Assembly (NCBI RefSeq): GCF_017874255.1
Contig: NZ_JAGGLD010000001.1
Location: 682,001-746,000, forward strand
From: Paenibacillus shirakamiensis
Lineage (GTDB): Bacteria > Bacillota > Bacilli > Paenibacillales > Paenibacillaceae
Length of the DNA stretch: 64,000 nucleotides
Direction: 5' to 3'
Shown: one piece after another, positions 37,795 to 47,168 of the stretch
Position numbering within the stretch: position 1 is the first letter of the stretch
Layout: each line of letters begins with the position of its first letter
Translations under genes and position numbers: made by a program
The notes under the pieces: generated by a model
The model's input: the letters and a program-made list of their open reading frames with translations, nothing else
The model's database searches: none
Told to the model about the DNA's origin: nothing

Positions 37795-39648
37795 ATGATT
37801 TTAAATCGTATCTTCAAAATTGACGAAAATCATGCTGGATTGGAAGTAAGTAAAGCATATAAAGACTATCGTTTTCCGGTAGAAATGTTGGCGAACGGAC
37901 AAAATTACCATGGTATAGATAATACTTTAAATAAACCTCATGGTAAAAAAGAGTTATTGAATTATATAATTAAGTTGCTCTCAAAAGGTACAAAGCAATA
38001 TGATCCATTTGTTAATCAAGTTCTTCAAACTTATTCATGGCAGGATTTAAATGATGCTCTAGAAATTCTTTTGATTGATGGGGTCATACAAGTAATCTTT
38101 AAAAATCAAAAGCCTCGAAAAAGTATTGAATGGCTTCCTAAAATTATAAAACTTGACCCTAGAGCACTGGAGGATTTATCTAATGAGGTGCCAGACTTCA
38201 ATGTGGAGTTACTTAAATTAACAAACATGATAGATAGGTTGATATATAAAACTAAAAATCCATTAAAAGAAAATATATTGAAATGGATAAAAGATGTCGA
38301 GATCAAAGATCAAAATGATGTATCAATTGCCGATCGAAATTCCTTTAAAAAATATAAGTCTATTATCTTAATATGTGCTTACTACATTAGTTTGGAGGAG
38401 TCTGAACAAAAAATACCTTTACGCTATTTATCAAATCAAATTTGGAATAAACCTAAGGTATTAAGTCTCTATAAGGACGATGTATTATTTTTAACTGGTT
38501 TGACTTTGAAAGAACTGGATTCGATACTTCTCCCTGACCTCAATGGAAACTTAGACTCGCCTTTAATAATGATTTCACCTCTCGAAGACTTTCAAGCAAT
38601 AATAACTTGGATATCTAACCTCGAGGTTTGTAATATTAACCATAACGAAATATTGCTTTCTATTAATAATATGGATGATAACGTTAAAACTATTCTAAAA
38701 CTTATTGGAGTTCAAAATTCTATTTTCGAGAGTTTTTTATTGACCTTTACTGTATTGAAGGAAAAACTTATAAAGGAAAATTATTGTGAGGCACAATTGT
38801 TTATTTCTAACGATTTAGATAAAGAGATTATAAAATTAAGAAAGAATATATTGAAAATAGAATATGTGAGGCAGCAATTTGAATTTATAGTTTTAGAGGA
38901 ACTTGGTAGGGGATCTTTTGCTGTAGTTTATAAAGTATTTGACCCGTATACAAATAAAATTGTTGCTTGTAAAGTGTTATTCCCAAGCAGTCATTTTAAG
39001 CGAGCTTACAAAAATGATGGAACGGAATATATATTACGTTTTAAAAGAGAAGTGAAACTTCTTTCAGAAAAACTACATCATGAGAACATAGTCACAGTTG
39101 AGAAAATCCATTTGTTAGGTTCTCCTTTTTGGTTTACTATGCCATTAGCGAATTATTCACTAGACAAATGGTTGAAGAATAATCCTAACGCTTCTGAGGA
39201 GCAGCGCATTAAAATATTTAAAAGTATTGTATCGGGAGTGAAGTATCTTCATGGGAAAAAGAAATATCACCGTGATTTAGCTCCTAAAAATATTTTAATT
39301 TATGAGATGGGAGAAAAATTAGAAGTGAAAATTGCTGATTTTGGGTTAGCTAAAGATCCAGAGTCCCATACTTTACATACAGGTAAATCAAAACATGGTT
39401 ATGGTCATGAGGATTTTACTGATCCTGAACAGCTAAATAGTTTAGCGGACTCTACAAATCTCTCTGATATATATTCACTCGGAGCACTTTTGTTTTATTT
39501 GTTGACCAGTAAACTTCCTAAAAAAATAAAATATGTTCATGTCACTTGTGAAAAAGTGATTTTGAGGGCAATGGATAGACGGAATCGACGTTATCAATCA
39601 ATTTCCGAGTTTGAAAGTGAGTTAGTTGAATTCTATCCCAATATCTGA
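37795..39648 (+). CDS. Ser/Thr protein kinase fused to an unknown N-terminal region, last gene of the condensin-like operon
   Basis: A 617-residue protein, 40 bp after the SMC-like gene with its own GAGGTGG site. Residues 1-360 match no family I can name. Residues about 365-617 are a complete eukaryotic-type kinase: glycine loop LGRGSFAVV (370-378), VACK with Lys393, HRDLAPKN with Asp494 and Asn499, and DFG with Asp515. It also has the SDIYSLGALLFYLL helix and no membrane span. In Wadjet operons this position normally holds jetD (TOPRIM nuclease), which is absent here. The kinase could be the effector or a regulator; both are inference. Confidence 0.85.
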   Translation: MILNRIFKIDENHAGLEVSKAYKDYRFPVEMLANGQNYHGIDNTLNKPHGKKELLNYIIKLLSKGTKQYDPFVNQVLQTYSWQDLNDALEILLIDGVIQVIFKNQKPRKSIEWLPKIIKLDPRALEDLSNEVPDFNVELLKLTNMIDRLIYKTKNPLKENILKWIKDVEIKDQNDVSIADRNSFKKYKSIILICAYYISLEESEQKIPLRYLSNQIWNKPKVLSLYKDDVLFLTGLTLKELDSILLPDLNGNLDSPLIMISPLEDFQAIITWISNLEVCNINHNEILLSINNMDDNVKTILKLIGVQNSIFESFLLTFTVLKEKLIKENYCEAQLFISNDLDKEIIKLRKNILKIEYVRQQFEFIVLEELGRGSFAVVYKVFDPYTNKIVACKVLFPSSHFKRAYKNDGTEYILRFKREVKLLSEKLHHENIVTVEKIHLLGSPFWFTMPLANYSLDKWLKNNPNASEEQRIKIFKSIVSGVKYLHGKKKYHRDLAPKNILIYEMGEKLEVKIADFGLAKDPESHTLHTGKSKHGYGHEDFTDPEQLNSLADSTNLSDIYSLGALLFYLLTSKLPKKIKYVHVTCEKVILRAMDRRNRRYQSISEFESELVEFYPNI

Positions 39649-39806
39649 ATGAAACTACTTTTTATCTTCTGAAAGAATTCTACCACCACCAATTGGGTAA
39701 ACTAACCCTAAGCAATACTTTACCCAAATCCCATTGAAAAGTGTTGATGCTCCACAACAACTCAAAAAGAACCAATAAATTAGCCAAGGAATAGTCGCAG
39801 TATTTT

Positions 39807-41829
39807 AACTGGTTCCCTTGGTCCGAAGAAGCTTTTGAAGTCGCGAAGCGCGACAACAAGCCGATCCTCTTATCTATTGGGTATAGCTAGTTGTAGATTC
39901 ACACGTACCTGCCATTGGTGCCACGTCATGGAGCGGGAATCATTTGAAAATGAAGAGGTAGCGAAGCTACTCAACGACAACTTTGTGTCCATTAAAGTGG
40001 ACCGGGAAGAGCGTCCAGATATCGATAATCTGTATATGGCCGTCTGCCAGACGTTAACAGGGCAGGGGGGATGGCCCTTAAATGTGTTGCTCACGCCAGA
40101 CCAGCAGCCGTTTTATGCGGGGACGTATTTTCCAAGGCGGAGCATCTTAGGGCGGATGGGGCTCATGGATATGCTGGAGCAAATTCGAGACCGCTGGCAA
40201 AAGGATCAGCAGGGAATCGTCGATCTAAGCACCGAACTGATGGAAGAAGTGAAGCAACATACGCTAACGTCACACACTGGCGAAGTACATGAGGGGTTAC
40301 TGCACGAAGCCTATGAGCAGTTCATCAAGCGCTACGATTCGGTATATGGTGGCTTTGGATCTGCACCGAAGTTCCCGAGTCCGCATAATTTATCTCTTTT
40401 GTTAGCCTATGGACGAGCCTATAATCACGCGGAGGCTACTCGAATGGCTGTACATACGCTCGATTCGATGTACCGCGGGGGTATTTACGATCACGTCGGA
40501 TTTGGGTTTGCGCGATATTCGACGGATGAGCAGTGGCTTGTGCCCCATTTTGAGAAAATGCTCTATGATAATGCATTGCTAGCGATTGCTTACCTAGACG
40601 GGTATCAAGCGACGGGAGAGCAGAAGTTCGCTGAGATTGCGGAGACTATTTTCACTTATGTACTGCGCGATATGATTTCACCGGAAGGGGCGTTTTATTC
40701 AGCGGAAGATGCGGATTCGGAAGGGGAAGAAGGCAAATTCTATGTGTTCACCCGAGAAGAAATAGAGCAGGTATTGGATCTGGAAGATATGCACACGTAC
40801 TGTCACATCTATGATATTACGCCAGAGGGCAACTTCGAGAGTAAGAACATTCCCAATCTCATTCATCCATCGCTTGAAGAGGTGGCTGCTGAGCGGGGGT
40901 TGTCTTTACTAGGACTTGAGACGCTTCTCGAAGAATGCCGCACTAAATTGTGGGCGTATCGTGAACAGCGAGTTCACCCTTCTAAGGATGATAAAATACT
41001 CACGGCTTGGAATGGATTAATGCTTGCGGCTCTAGCTAGAGCTGGTAAAACTCTACAAAAACCTGTATATGCTAATGCCGCAGCACGAGCCGCGGAGTTC
41101 CTTTGGCAGCATCTCCGTCGGGAGGATGGACGTCTACTTGCGAGATTTCGGGAAGGTGAGGCGGCTTATGAGGCTTATGTAGATGATTATGCCTACTTAC
41201 TTTGGGGCTGTTTAGAATTGTTTGAGGCTACAGGTCAAGCCCTTCATTTGAAGCGGGTGTTGGAATTAAAAGATAATCTATTCCGCTTGTTTTATGATGA
41301 GCAAGATGGAGCTTTTTACTTCAGTGGTCGTGATGGAGAACAACTGCTAACCCAGAGCAAAGAAATTTATGATGGTGCCTTGCCTTCGGGGAACTCCGTA
41401 TTGGCTGTACAATTGAATCGCTTGGCAGCAATTACACAGGATGCTGATCTTCAGATCGTAGGTGGTAAGTTATTAGAGGCTTTTGGAGGAACAGTAAGTA
41501 AATATCCTACAGGTTACTCGATGTACTTGCAGGGGGTACTTCACCAAGTCCAAGGAAGCAAAGAAATTGTAATTAGTGGCCGAGCTGAAGATCCGATGCT
41601 GCATGAAATGATAAGTGCAGTGCAAATTGCTTATTTACCCGGAGCTGCGCTGATTGTGAACTATCAGGGGAAGCAAGGGGCGGATCTACGCATGATCTTG
41701 CCTCATTTGGAAGACAAACCAGCAATTCAAGACCAGGCTACGGTATATATTTGTGAGAATTTTGCCTGCCACGCACCTTTAACGACGCTGGAAGCTTTAA
41801 AAGATGAACTGGCTTGGCATGTTAGTTAA
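39807..41829 (+). pseudogene. Thioredoxin-domain protein (YyaL/DUF255 family), 5' end broken
   Basis: The family normally begins with RLxxEKSPYLLQHAxNPVDW before WSEEAF. Here that start is gone: the frame from [20 protein letters not shown] begins at 39807 with no start codon, reaches IGYS, and stops at TAG 39888. A 19-base insertion (39888-39906) then precedes TCHWCHVMERESFENEEVA in another frame, open to 41829. The rest is well preserved: thioredoxin-like CHWC, then the glycosidase-like (alpha/alpha-toroid) part. GC content and codon use are those of the chromosome, so the loss is probably recent and caused by the island at its left. Confidence 0.85.
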
Positions 41830-42003
41830 CATGCTACTATTCAAGTGAGTTATGAATTAAAATATAAAACGTGTCTTTAAAAATATAACGTTCACTGTGC
41901 ATCCTCTCTATGTATCCTATAATATGAACACGACCTTAATTCGTTAATTGGATTGTCCGGGTTTTAAGGGTAGTTTAAAAGAGACACTCATACTTAACTT
42001 GCA

Positions 42004-42041
42004 AAAAGATGATTTCTGAATTCCTCAGAAGTCATCTTTTC
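42004..42041 (+). terminator. Hairpin terminator downstream of the YyaL-type gene
   Basis: AAAAGATGATTTCTGA pairs with TCAGAAGTCATCTTTT around a short loop; T-rich tail. It lies 175 bp after the stop codon. Confidence 0.75.
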
Positions 42042-42225
42042 TATGTTAATTGGTAGCTATCGGAATTATAGTAAAATATATAACAATTCTAATCACGAGT
42101 TCTGAATTTTGTTAGAGTCTGACAATAGAACACTCGTCTCATCCTTCATATGCTCATATGAATCTTAAATCAACTAAAATAATCCACTGTAATCTAGCTG
42201 TTCCCCAGAAATTATCGATAAGCAA

Positions 42226-42280
42226 CCCAACCCAACCCAACCCAACCCAACCCAACCCAACCCAACCCAACCCAACCCAA
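42226..42280. repeat. Tandem pentamer (CCCAA)11
   Basis: Eleven uninterrupted CCCAA units. The minus strand reads (TTGGG)11, which can form G-quadruplexes. It begins right after the terminator of the carbonic anhydrase gene in that gene's direction of transcription. Confidence 0.97.
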
Positions 42281-42300
42281 CTCAATTCTACAAAAACAAC

Positions 42301-42331
42301 AAAAAAGCACAAAGCTCCAAGAGCCTTGTGC
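42301..42331 (-). terminator. Terminator of the carbonic anhydrase gene
   Basis: GCACAAGGCTC and GAGCTTTGTGC pair with a TTG loop on the minus strand, followed by TTTTTT. Confidence 0.85.
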
Positions 42332-42365
42332 CATTACATATCATCATAGTTTTGCCAGATATCTC

Positions 42366-42926
42366 CTACTCACGCCCGTCCACAACTAGGTCTAATGCGC
42401 CTGTAGTTGAATCGATAATCATACCGTGTACGGGCAGATTAGGTGGAAGTAGAGGATGGTTTTTAATGATTTCAACGGTCTGGATTACACCTTCTCTCTC
42501 GGTGTTGAATCCACGCAACCAGCGTTTGAGCTTAATGCCGGAATTCTCTAATGTAGAGAATACTTCGGGGGAAATTCCACGTTTATGCATCGATTCAATC
42601 ATTCGGTCTGAATTAATGGTGGACATACCGCAACCAAGATGACCGACAACAATTACTTCTTCCGCACCTAATTCATAAATGGCTACAAGGACACTACGCA
42701 TAACACTTCCGAATGGTTGGGAAATGATGGCGCCCGCATTTTTGATGATTTTGGCATCCCCATTTTTAAGGTTCATCGCTTTAGGAAGAAGCTCTACCAA
42801 GCGAGTATCCATACAGGTCACAATAGCAAGCTTTTTATCTGGAAATTTGTCGGTGATATAAGACTCATAATCTCTTTGCTCAACAAAACCCTTGTTGTAA
42901 TCTAGAATCTCCATAATTTTATCCAT
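42366..42926 (-). CDS. Beta-class carbonic anhydrase
   Basis: A 186-residue cytoplasmic enzyme that interconverts CO2 and bicarbonate. Zinc ligands Cys38, His96 and Cys99 are in VTCMDTR and GHLGCGM; Asp40 and Arg42 form the catalytic dyad. Length and motifs fit the short YtiB-type of Bacillota. GAGGAGG precedes the ATG. Followed on the minus strand by its own terminator; the YqkB-like gene upstream is 37 bp away and may be cotranscribed. Confidence 0.93.
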   Translation of the reverse strand: MDKIMEILDYNKGFVEQRDYESYITDKFPDKKLAIVTCMDTRLVELLPKAMNLKNGDAKIIKNAGAIISQPFGSVMRSVLVAIYELGAEEVIVVGHLGCGMSTINSDRMIESMHKRGISPEVFSTLENSGIKLKRWLRGFNTEREGVIQTVEIIKNHPLLPPNLPVHGMIIDSTTGALDLVVDGRE

Positions 42927-42963
42927 CGTCCGATATCCTCCTCGAAATTAACATGCATTTAAT

Positions 42964-43281
42964 TTAACGTGCGTCAACAATCTTAACATTTCTACTATAG
43001 ACCTGGGAATCCCCTTCAAGGCGGAAAGAACTGTCTAGAGGATCACCTTTAATTCTAAGGTTCTCTTCATAATAAATGGCCCGCTGTCCATCTACCCAAA
43101 AAGAAAAGATATCATTCTGAATAGGCTGATCATGTGGTTGCGGCTGACTGACAATCTGGAATGAAGTAATGCCATCACATCCGCAGCCTTCGGTATCGTA
43201 GAGCAGCCGAATTTGGCCGGGTGAATCTCCAATCTTAGCTGTAAATATGCGAACGGCATGATCATCTAATACGACGTTCAT
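42964..43281 (-). CDS. HesB/IscA-like iron-sulfur biosynthesis family protein (YqkB-type)
   Basis: A 105-residue protein of the HesB-like fold. EGCGCDGITSF carries two Cys near residue 34, at the place of the first cluster ligand, while the C-terminal CGCG of true IscA is absent, as in YqkB. The exact role is unknown. AAAGGGG precedes the ATG. Confidence 0.8.
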   Translation of the reverse strand: MNVVLDDHAVRIFTAKIGDSPGQIRLLYDTEGCGCDGITSFQIVSQPQPHDQPIQNDIFSFWVDGQRAIYYEENLRIKGDPLDSSFRLEGDSQVYSRNVKIVDAR

Positions 43282-43398
43282 GAAATAGGACCCCTTTCTT
43301 TAGAAGAATAAATAAAAACTAGCCTCAAAAGTTGATTATACGTATTGTAATAAGTATCATCAAGAGGAGCACCCAAATTGTAGAATGAGGTGAAATGA

Positions 43399-44916
43399 AT
43401 GGCACAAGCAGTTGAACAGACTTTAGATTCATTTACAGCATTAAATAAAAAGATTAGAAACTATTATGAAGCGGTAGGATTGATGGCTTGGGACCTTCGC
43501 ACGGGGGCGCCTAAGAAAGCTGCGGAATCCCGTTCGGAGACGATCGGACTGCTATCTACTGAGGCTTTTAAACTTGCAACATCCGAAGAAATGGGCCAAT
43601 ATTTATCAATTCTTAATCAGCCTGATGTTCTAGCTCAACTGGATGATGTGAATCGTCGCATCGTGCAGGACGTGCAAGAAGAATATGATCGGAGCATCAA
43701 AATTCCTGCCGAGAAATACGAAGAGTTCGTTGTGTTGACGACACAGTCCGAGACGTTGTGGGAAGACTTTAAGCACCGTGCTGACTTTGCAGGCTTCGCT
43801 CCTTACCTGACGAAGATCGTAGCTAAATTGCAAGAATTCATTGATTATTGGGGTCCCCGCGCTACTCGGTATGATACGTTGTTACATATGTATGAACCGG
43901 ATCTTACAACAGTAAAGCTCGATCAAGTATTTGCACAGCTTCGGGACCGACTAGTTCCACTAGCAGAATCGATTCGTGCTTCAGAACATCAACCGCAGAC
44001 GAAGTTCCTAGATCAATTGTTCGATAAGGAGCAGCAGAAGAAATTCAGCATTTTCTTGTTGGAACAAATCGGATATGACTTTGATGCAGGGCGGATTGAT
44101 GAAAGTGAGCATCCTTTTCAGACCACACTTAATCTTGGAGATGCCCGCATCACGACCAAATATCTTCAGGACGACGTAACGAGTGCTATTTTTAGCTCCC
44201 TTCATGAAGGCGGGCATGCTCTGTATGAACAAAATGTAGATCCGAAACTGGCCGGAACGCCACTGCAACAAGGAACTTCGATGGGCATCCATGAATCGCA
44301 GTCTCGCTTTTGGGAAAATGTCATTGGACGTAGTCGTCCATTCTGGGATCGTTATTATGGTGATCTACAGCGTCATTTCCCAGAACAGCTGGGTGATGTG
44401 AAGCTAGAAGACTTCCACCGCGCAGTGAACCGTGTGGAGAATTCTCTGATTCGGATTGAAGCGGACGAACTGACGTATAACCTTCATGTTATTATTCGCT
44501 ATGAGATTGAAAAACAACTTTTCAACGACAACCTAAGTGTGGACGATCTACCTAAAGTATGGAATGAGAAATATGAAAGTTATCTAGGAATTGCTCCTCC
44601 TAACGATGGGGTGGGCGTGTTACAAGATGTTCACTGGTCGGGCGGAAGCTTCGGCTACTTCCCTTCCTATTCACTTGGTAATATGTATGCGGCTCAGATT
44701 GCCCATACGCTGAATAAACAATTCCCGAATCTGGATGAACTCATCGCGGCGGGTAATTTCGCTCCGATTAAGGAATGGCTTACTGATAAAATCTATAAGT
44801 ATGGTAAAAGCCGCAAACCACAAGAAATTATTAAAGAAGTGACAGGTGAAGATCTCAATCCTGATTATCTTGCCGAATATCTGGAACAGAAATACAAAGC
44901 CATCTACGATCTGTAA
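43399..44916 (+). CDS. M32 family carboxypeptidase
   Basis: Zinc metallocarboxypeptidase of 505 residues, the usual M32 (carboxypeptidase Taq) length, removing C-terminal residues from peptides in the cytoplasm. The active-site motif HEGGH is at 269-273, followed by GIHESQSRFWEN, which supplies the third ligand Glu. Downstream blocks TYNLHVIIRYEIE and SGGSFGYFPSYSLGN are also typical. The gene is single, ended by a long hairpin. Confidence 0.95.
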   Translation: MAQAVEQTLDSFTALNKKIRNYYEAVGLMAWDLRTGAPKKAAESRSETIGLLSTEAFKLATSEEMGQYLSILNQPDVLAQLDDVNRRIVQDVQEEYDRSIKIPAEKYEEFVVLTTQSETLWEDFKHRADFAGFAPYLTKIVAKLQEFIDYWGPRATRYDTLLHMYEPDLTTVKLDQVFAQLRDRLVPLAESIRASEHQPQTKFLDQLFDKEQQKKFSIFLLEQIGYDFDAGRIDESEHPFQTTLNLGDARITTKYLQDDVTSAIFSSLHEGGHALYEQNVDPKLAGTPLQQGTSMGIHESQSRFWENVIGRSRPFWDRYYGDLQRHFPEQLGDVKLEDFHRAVNRVENSLIRIEADELTYNLHVIIRYEIEKQLFNDNLSVDDLPKVWNEKYESYLGIAPPNDGVGVLQDVHWSGGSFGYFPSYSLGNMYAAQIAHTLNKQFPNLDELIAAGNFAPIKEWLTDKIYKYGKSRKPQEIIKEVTGEDLNPDYLAEYLEQKYKAIYDL

Positions 44917-44940
44917 GTATAAAGATGCAGAAGGAAGGCA

Positions 44941-44982
44941 GGAGCAGGAATTTGGCATAAGCCAAGGTCCTGCTCCTTTTCT
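44941..44982 (+). terminator. Terminator of the M32 peptidase gene
   Basis: GGAGCAGGA-TTTGGC pairs with GCCAAGG-TCCTGCTCC, followed by TTTTC. Confidence 0.85.
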
Positions 44983-45030
44983 TAGTAGGATATACTAATC
45001 TTAATAAGCATGAGAAAGAAGGGGTAGGAA

Positions 45031-45708
45031 GTGAGGCGGATTCTAATCGCAGACGATGATCTACACATTCGTACACTGCTAAGGCATGTGTTGACACGTG
45101 AGAACTATAAGGTCATCGAAGCAAAAGATGGACTGGAAGCGACCGAAATACTTAAAGTGAATCCTGTAGATTTAGCAGTTATCGATATAATGATGCCGGG
45201 AATGAACGGTCTGGAACTGTGCGAATACATAAGGGAAAATTACGATCTCCCTATCATATTATTGACTGCCAAAGATCAGCTACCGGACAAAGAACAAGGC
45301 TACAAGCGAGGGACGGATGATTATGTAACGAAGCCATTTGAGCCCGAAGAACTCGTATACCGAATCAAGGCTCTATTTCGCAGGTATCAGGTCGCCGCAA
45401 GTGCAATTATTCATTTGGGAAGATTGACGATCGACCGCAACAATTATGAGATTACAGAGGGTTCATCGGTGATTCTTCTTCCCTTGAAGGAGTTTGAGTT
45501 ATTAACGCAGTTGGCGGAATATCCAAGTCGTCTTTTTACAAGAGAAGAATTGATTCGTCTAATCTGGGGAGAGGACTATGAAGGAGATGAACGCACAGTA
45601 GATGTGCATATTAAGAGACTAAGGCAGCGTTTCTCGGCGTATCAAGCAGATTTTGCGATTCAGACGATCCGCGGAGTAGGGTACAAGCTGGAGGTTATGC
45701 ACGTATGA
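45031..45708 (+). CDS. hssR: HssR-like response regulator
   Basis: OmpR-family regulator of 225 residues: receiver domain with phosphoacceptor Asp52 in VIDIMMPGMNG, TAKD and VTKPFEPEE; C-terminal winged helix ending GEDYEGDERTVDVHIKRLRQR, very close to HssR of staphylococci. GTG start after GGGGTAGGAA. First of four genes: its end overlaps the kinase gene by 4 bp and the hrtBA-like pair follows. Expected to activate hrtBA under haem stress, as in Staphylococcus aureus; the assignment is by homology and context. Confidence 0.85.
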   Translation: MRRILIADDDLHIRTLLRHVLTRENYKVIEAKDGLEATEILKVNPVDLAVIDIMMPGMNGLELCEYIRENYDLPIILLTAKDQLPDKEQGYKRGTDDYVTKPFEPEELVYRIKALFRRYQVAASAIIHLGRLTIDRNNYEITEGSSVILLPLKEFELLTQLAEYPSRLFTREELIRLIWGEDYEGDERTVDVHIKRLRQRFSAYQADFAIQTIRGVGYKLEVMHV

Positions 45709-47093
45709 AATCTTTGTATAGCCGGGTTTTTTGGATCACAGTCGCAACGGTGATTGTAAGTAGTCTTCTTGGTTTTCTACTCTCGAACATTTATTATCAT
45801 GTCAAGCTCAAGCCTTTCAATGACGAGAAACTGGTGAAAGTTGCGGGGAGTATTCAGACATTTGCGGAGCAGCATCAAAATGTGGCGGAACCGTACTTAA
45901 AGAGTGTTGCAGATTCGGGGTATGAGATATTCATGACAGATGGCTTGCGACATGAGCAATATTATGGAGGAGCTTTCAGAGAAAGAGACTTGACCGCAGA
46001 AGCTATCCAGCAAGTGCTTAAAGGGACCATTTATCACGGCGTAGGCCAGTTTCCTAACAAGCTGTTTGTGACTGGATTTTTTGATAACCGACTAAGCAAC
46101 ACGATTGGTGTTCCTCTAATGTTAGAAGGCAAAGCCTATGCCCTTTTCATTCGTCCTGATGTTTTGCTTCAATTCGGTGAACTGAGGATCTTCTTCGCAC
46201 TGATTCTTGGATTTGCGGTGCTGTTCAGTATTTTGTTCTTCCTCCTGAGTACACGGTATCTTGTGAAGCCGATAACCAAATTGACGGAGGCAACGAAGCG
46301 AATTGCACAAGGCCAATATAATCTGGCACTGCCTGGCCGTAGAAGAGATGAAATTGGTCAGCTGGCTGCTAATTTCACCATCATGAGTAAGGATTTAGAA
46401 CGTGTCGAACAATCGAGGCAGGAGTTCGTATCGAACGTCTCTCATGAAATACAATCGCCGCTTACATCCATTCAAGGGTTTGCTCAAGCGTTGAACCGGC
46501 CCGAAATTACCCCAGATGAATATAGCCACTATGCTTCTATTATTACGGAAGAAGCTCGACATTTATCACTACTTAGTAAGCAGCTTCTACAGCTCTCTTC
46601 CCTAGATCAAGCGGCTCATCAGCTCGTGATGAAATCTTTTAAGCTTAGACCTCAGCTTAGACAAATTGTTCAGGCCCTAGAGTGGCAGCTTAGTGAAAAA
46701 AGCCTATCGATCACCATAGAAATTCCAGAAGATATGTGCGTTTGTGGAGATGAAGTTCTTCTTTCTCAGGTCTGGACCAACTTATTATCCAATGCCGTGA
46801 AGTACATCCCGGAAGGTCGCTCAATTCGTATAAATGGGTCAGAAGCTGAGCGAATGAGTATTATTGAAGTTGCGGATACAGGGGAAGGAATAGATGAAGA
46901 ACAGCAAAAGCGCTTGTTCGACCGCTTCTACAAAGGAGATGCATCCCGTGAAAGAGCATCGGGCAGTGCGGGACTGGGTCTATCTATTGTAAAAAAAATT
47001 ATACAGCTGCACGAAGGGACCATAGAAGTGAAGAGCAGAGTGGGGTATGGCACGACCTTTATCATAAAACTGCCGATGCTCAAACCGAATTAG
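45705..47093 (+). CDS. hssS: HssS-like sensor histidine kinase
   Basis: A 462-residue membrane kinase: spans at about 8-30 and 160-182 flank an extracellular sensor with YHGVGQFPNKLFVTGFFDN and NTIGV, characteristic of HssS. After a HAMP domain comes the phosphoacceptor His247 in SNVSHEIQSPLTS, then ATP-binding boxes NLLSNAVKYI, DTGEGI and GSAGLGLSIV. It presumably phosphorylates the HssR-like regulator on sensing haem. The start overlaps the regulator gene. Confidence 0.85.
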   Translation: MKSLYSRVFWITVATVIVSSLLGFLLSNIYYHVKLKPFNDEKLVKVAGSIQTFAEQHQNVAEPYLKSVADSGYEIFMTDGLRHEQYYGGAFRERDLTAEAIQQVLKGTIYHGVGQFPNKLFVTGFFDNRLSNTIGVPLMLEGKAYALFIRPDVLLQFGELRIFFALILGFAVLFSILFFLLSTRYLVKPITKLTEATKRIAQGQYNLALPGRRRDEIGQLAANFTIMSKDLERVEQSRQEFVSNVSHEIQSPLTSIQGFAQALNRPEITPDEYSHYASIITEEARHLSLLSKQLLQLSSLDQAAHQLVMKSFKLRPQLRQIVQALEWQLSEKSLSITIEIPEDMCVCGDEVLLSQVWTNLLSNAVKYIPEGRSIRINGSEAERMSIIEVADTGEGIDEEQQKRLFDRFYKGDASRERASGSAGLGLSIVKKIIQLHEGTIEVKSRVGYGTTFIIKLPMLKPN

Positions 47094-47107
47094 GCAGATG
47101 TAATTTG

Positions 47108-47142
47108 TTGTTCATCCATTGTTCATGTTGGCTCCCTATACT
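47108..47142 (+). promoter_or_regulatory. Probable HssR box and promoter of hrtBA
   Basis: TTGTTCAT occurs at 47108 and again at 47119, an 11-bp direct repeat (one helical turn) in place of a -35 box, 11 bases before a -10 element TATACT (47137-47142). Direct repeats containing GTTCAT are the binding sites known for HssR. Confidence 0.7.
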
Positions 47143-47168
47143 GTGAATATACAGAGGAGGGAAACAAT

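Larger units (their letters stand above)
41830..42365. other. Intergenic region with terminator and telomere-like repeat
   Basis: About 535 bp with no gene. It holds the terminator at 42004-42041, an AT-rich stretch, the (CCCAA)11 tract and the carbonic anhydrase terminator on the minus strand. Confidence 0.6.

Noticed and set aside
42226..42280. Possible CRISPR or coding repeat
   Set aside because: The tract is a pure pentamer without spacers, and the frame through it (Asn-Pro-Thr-Gln repeats) has no ribosome site.
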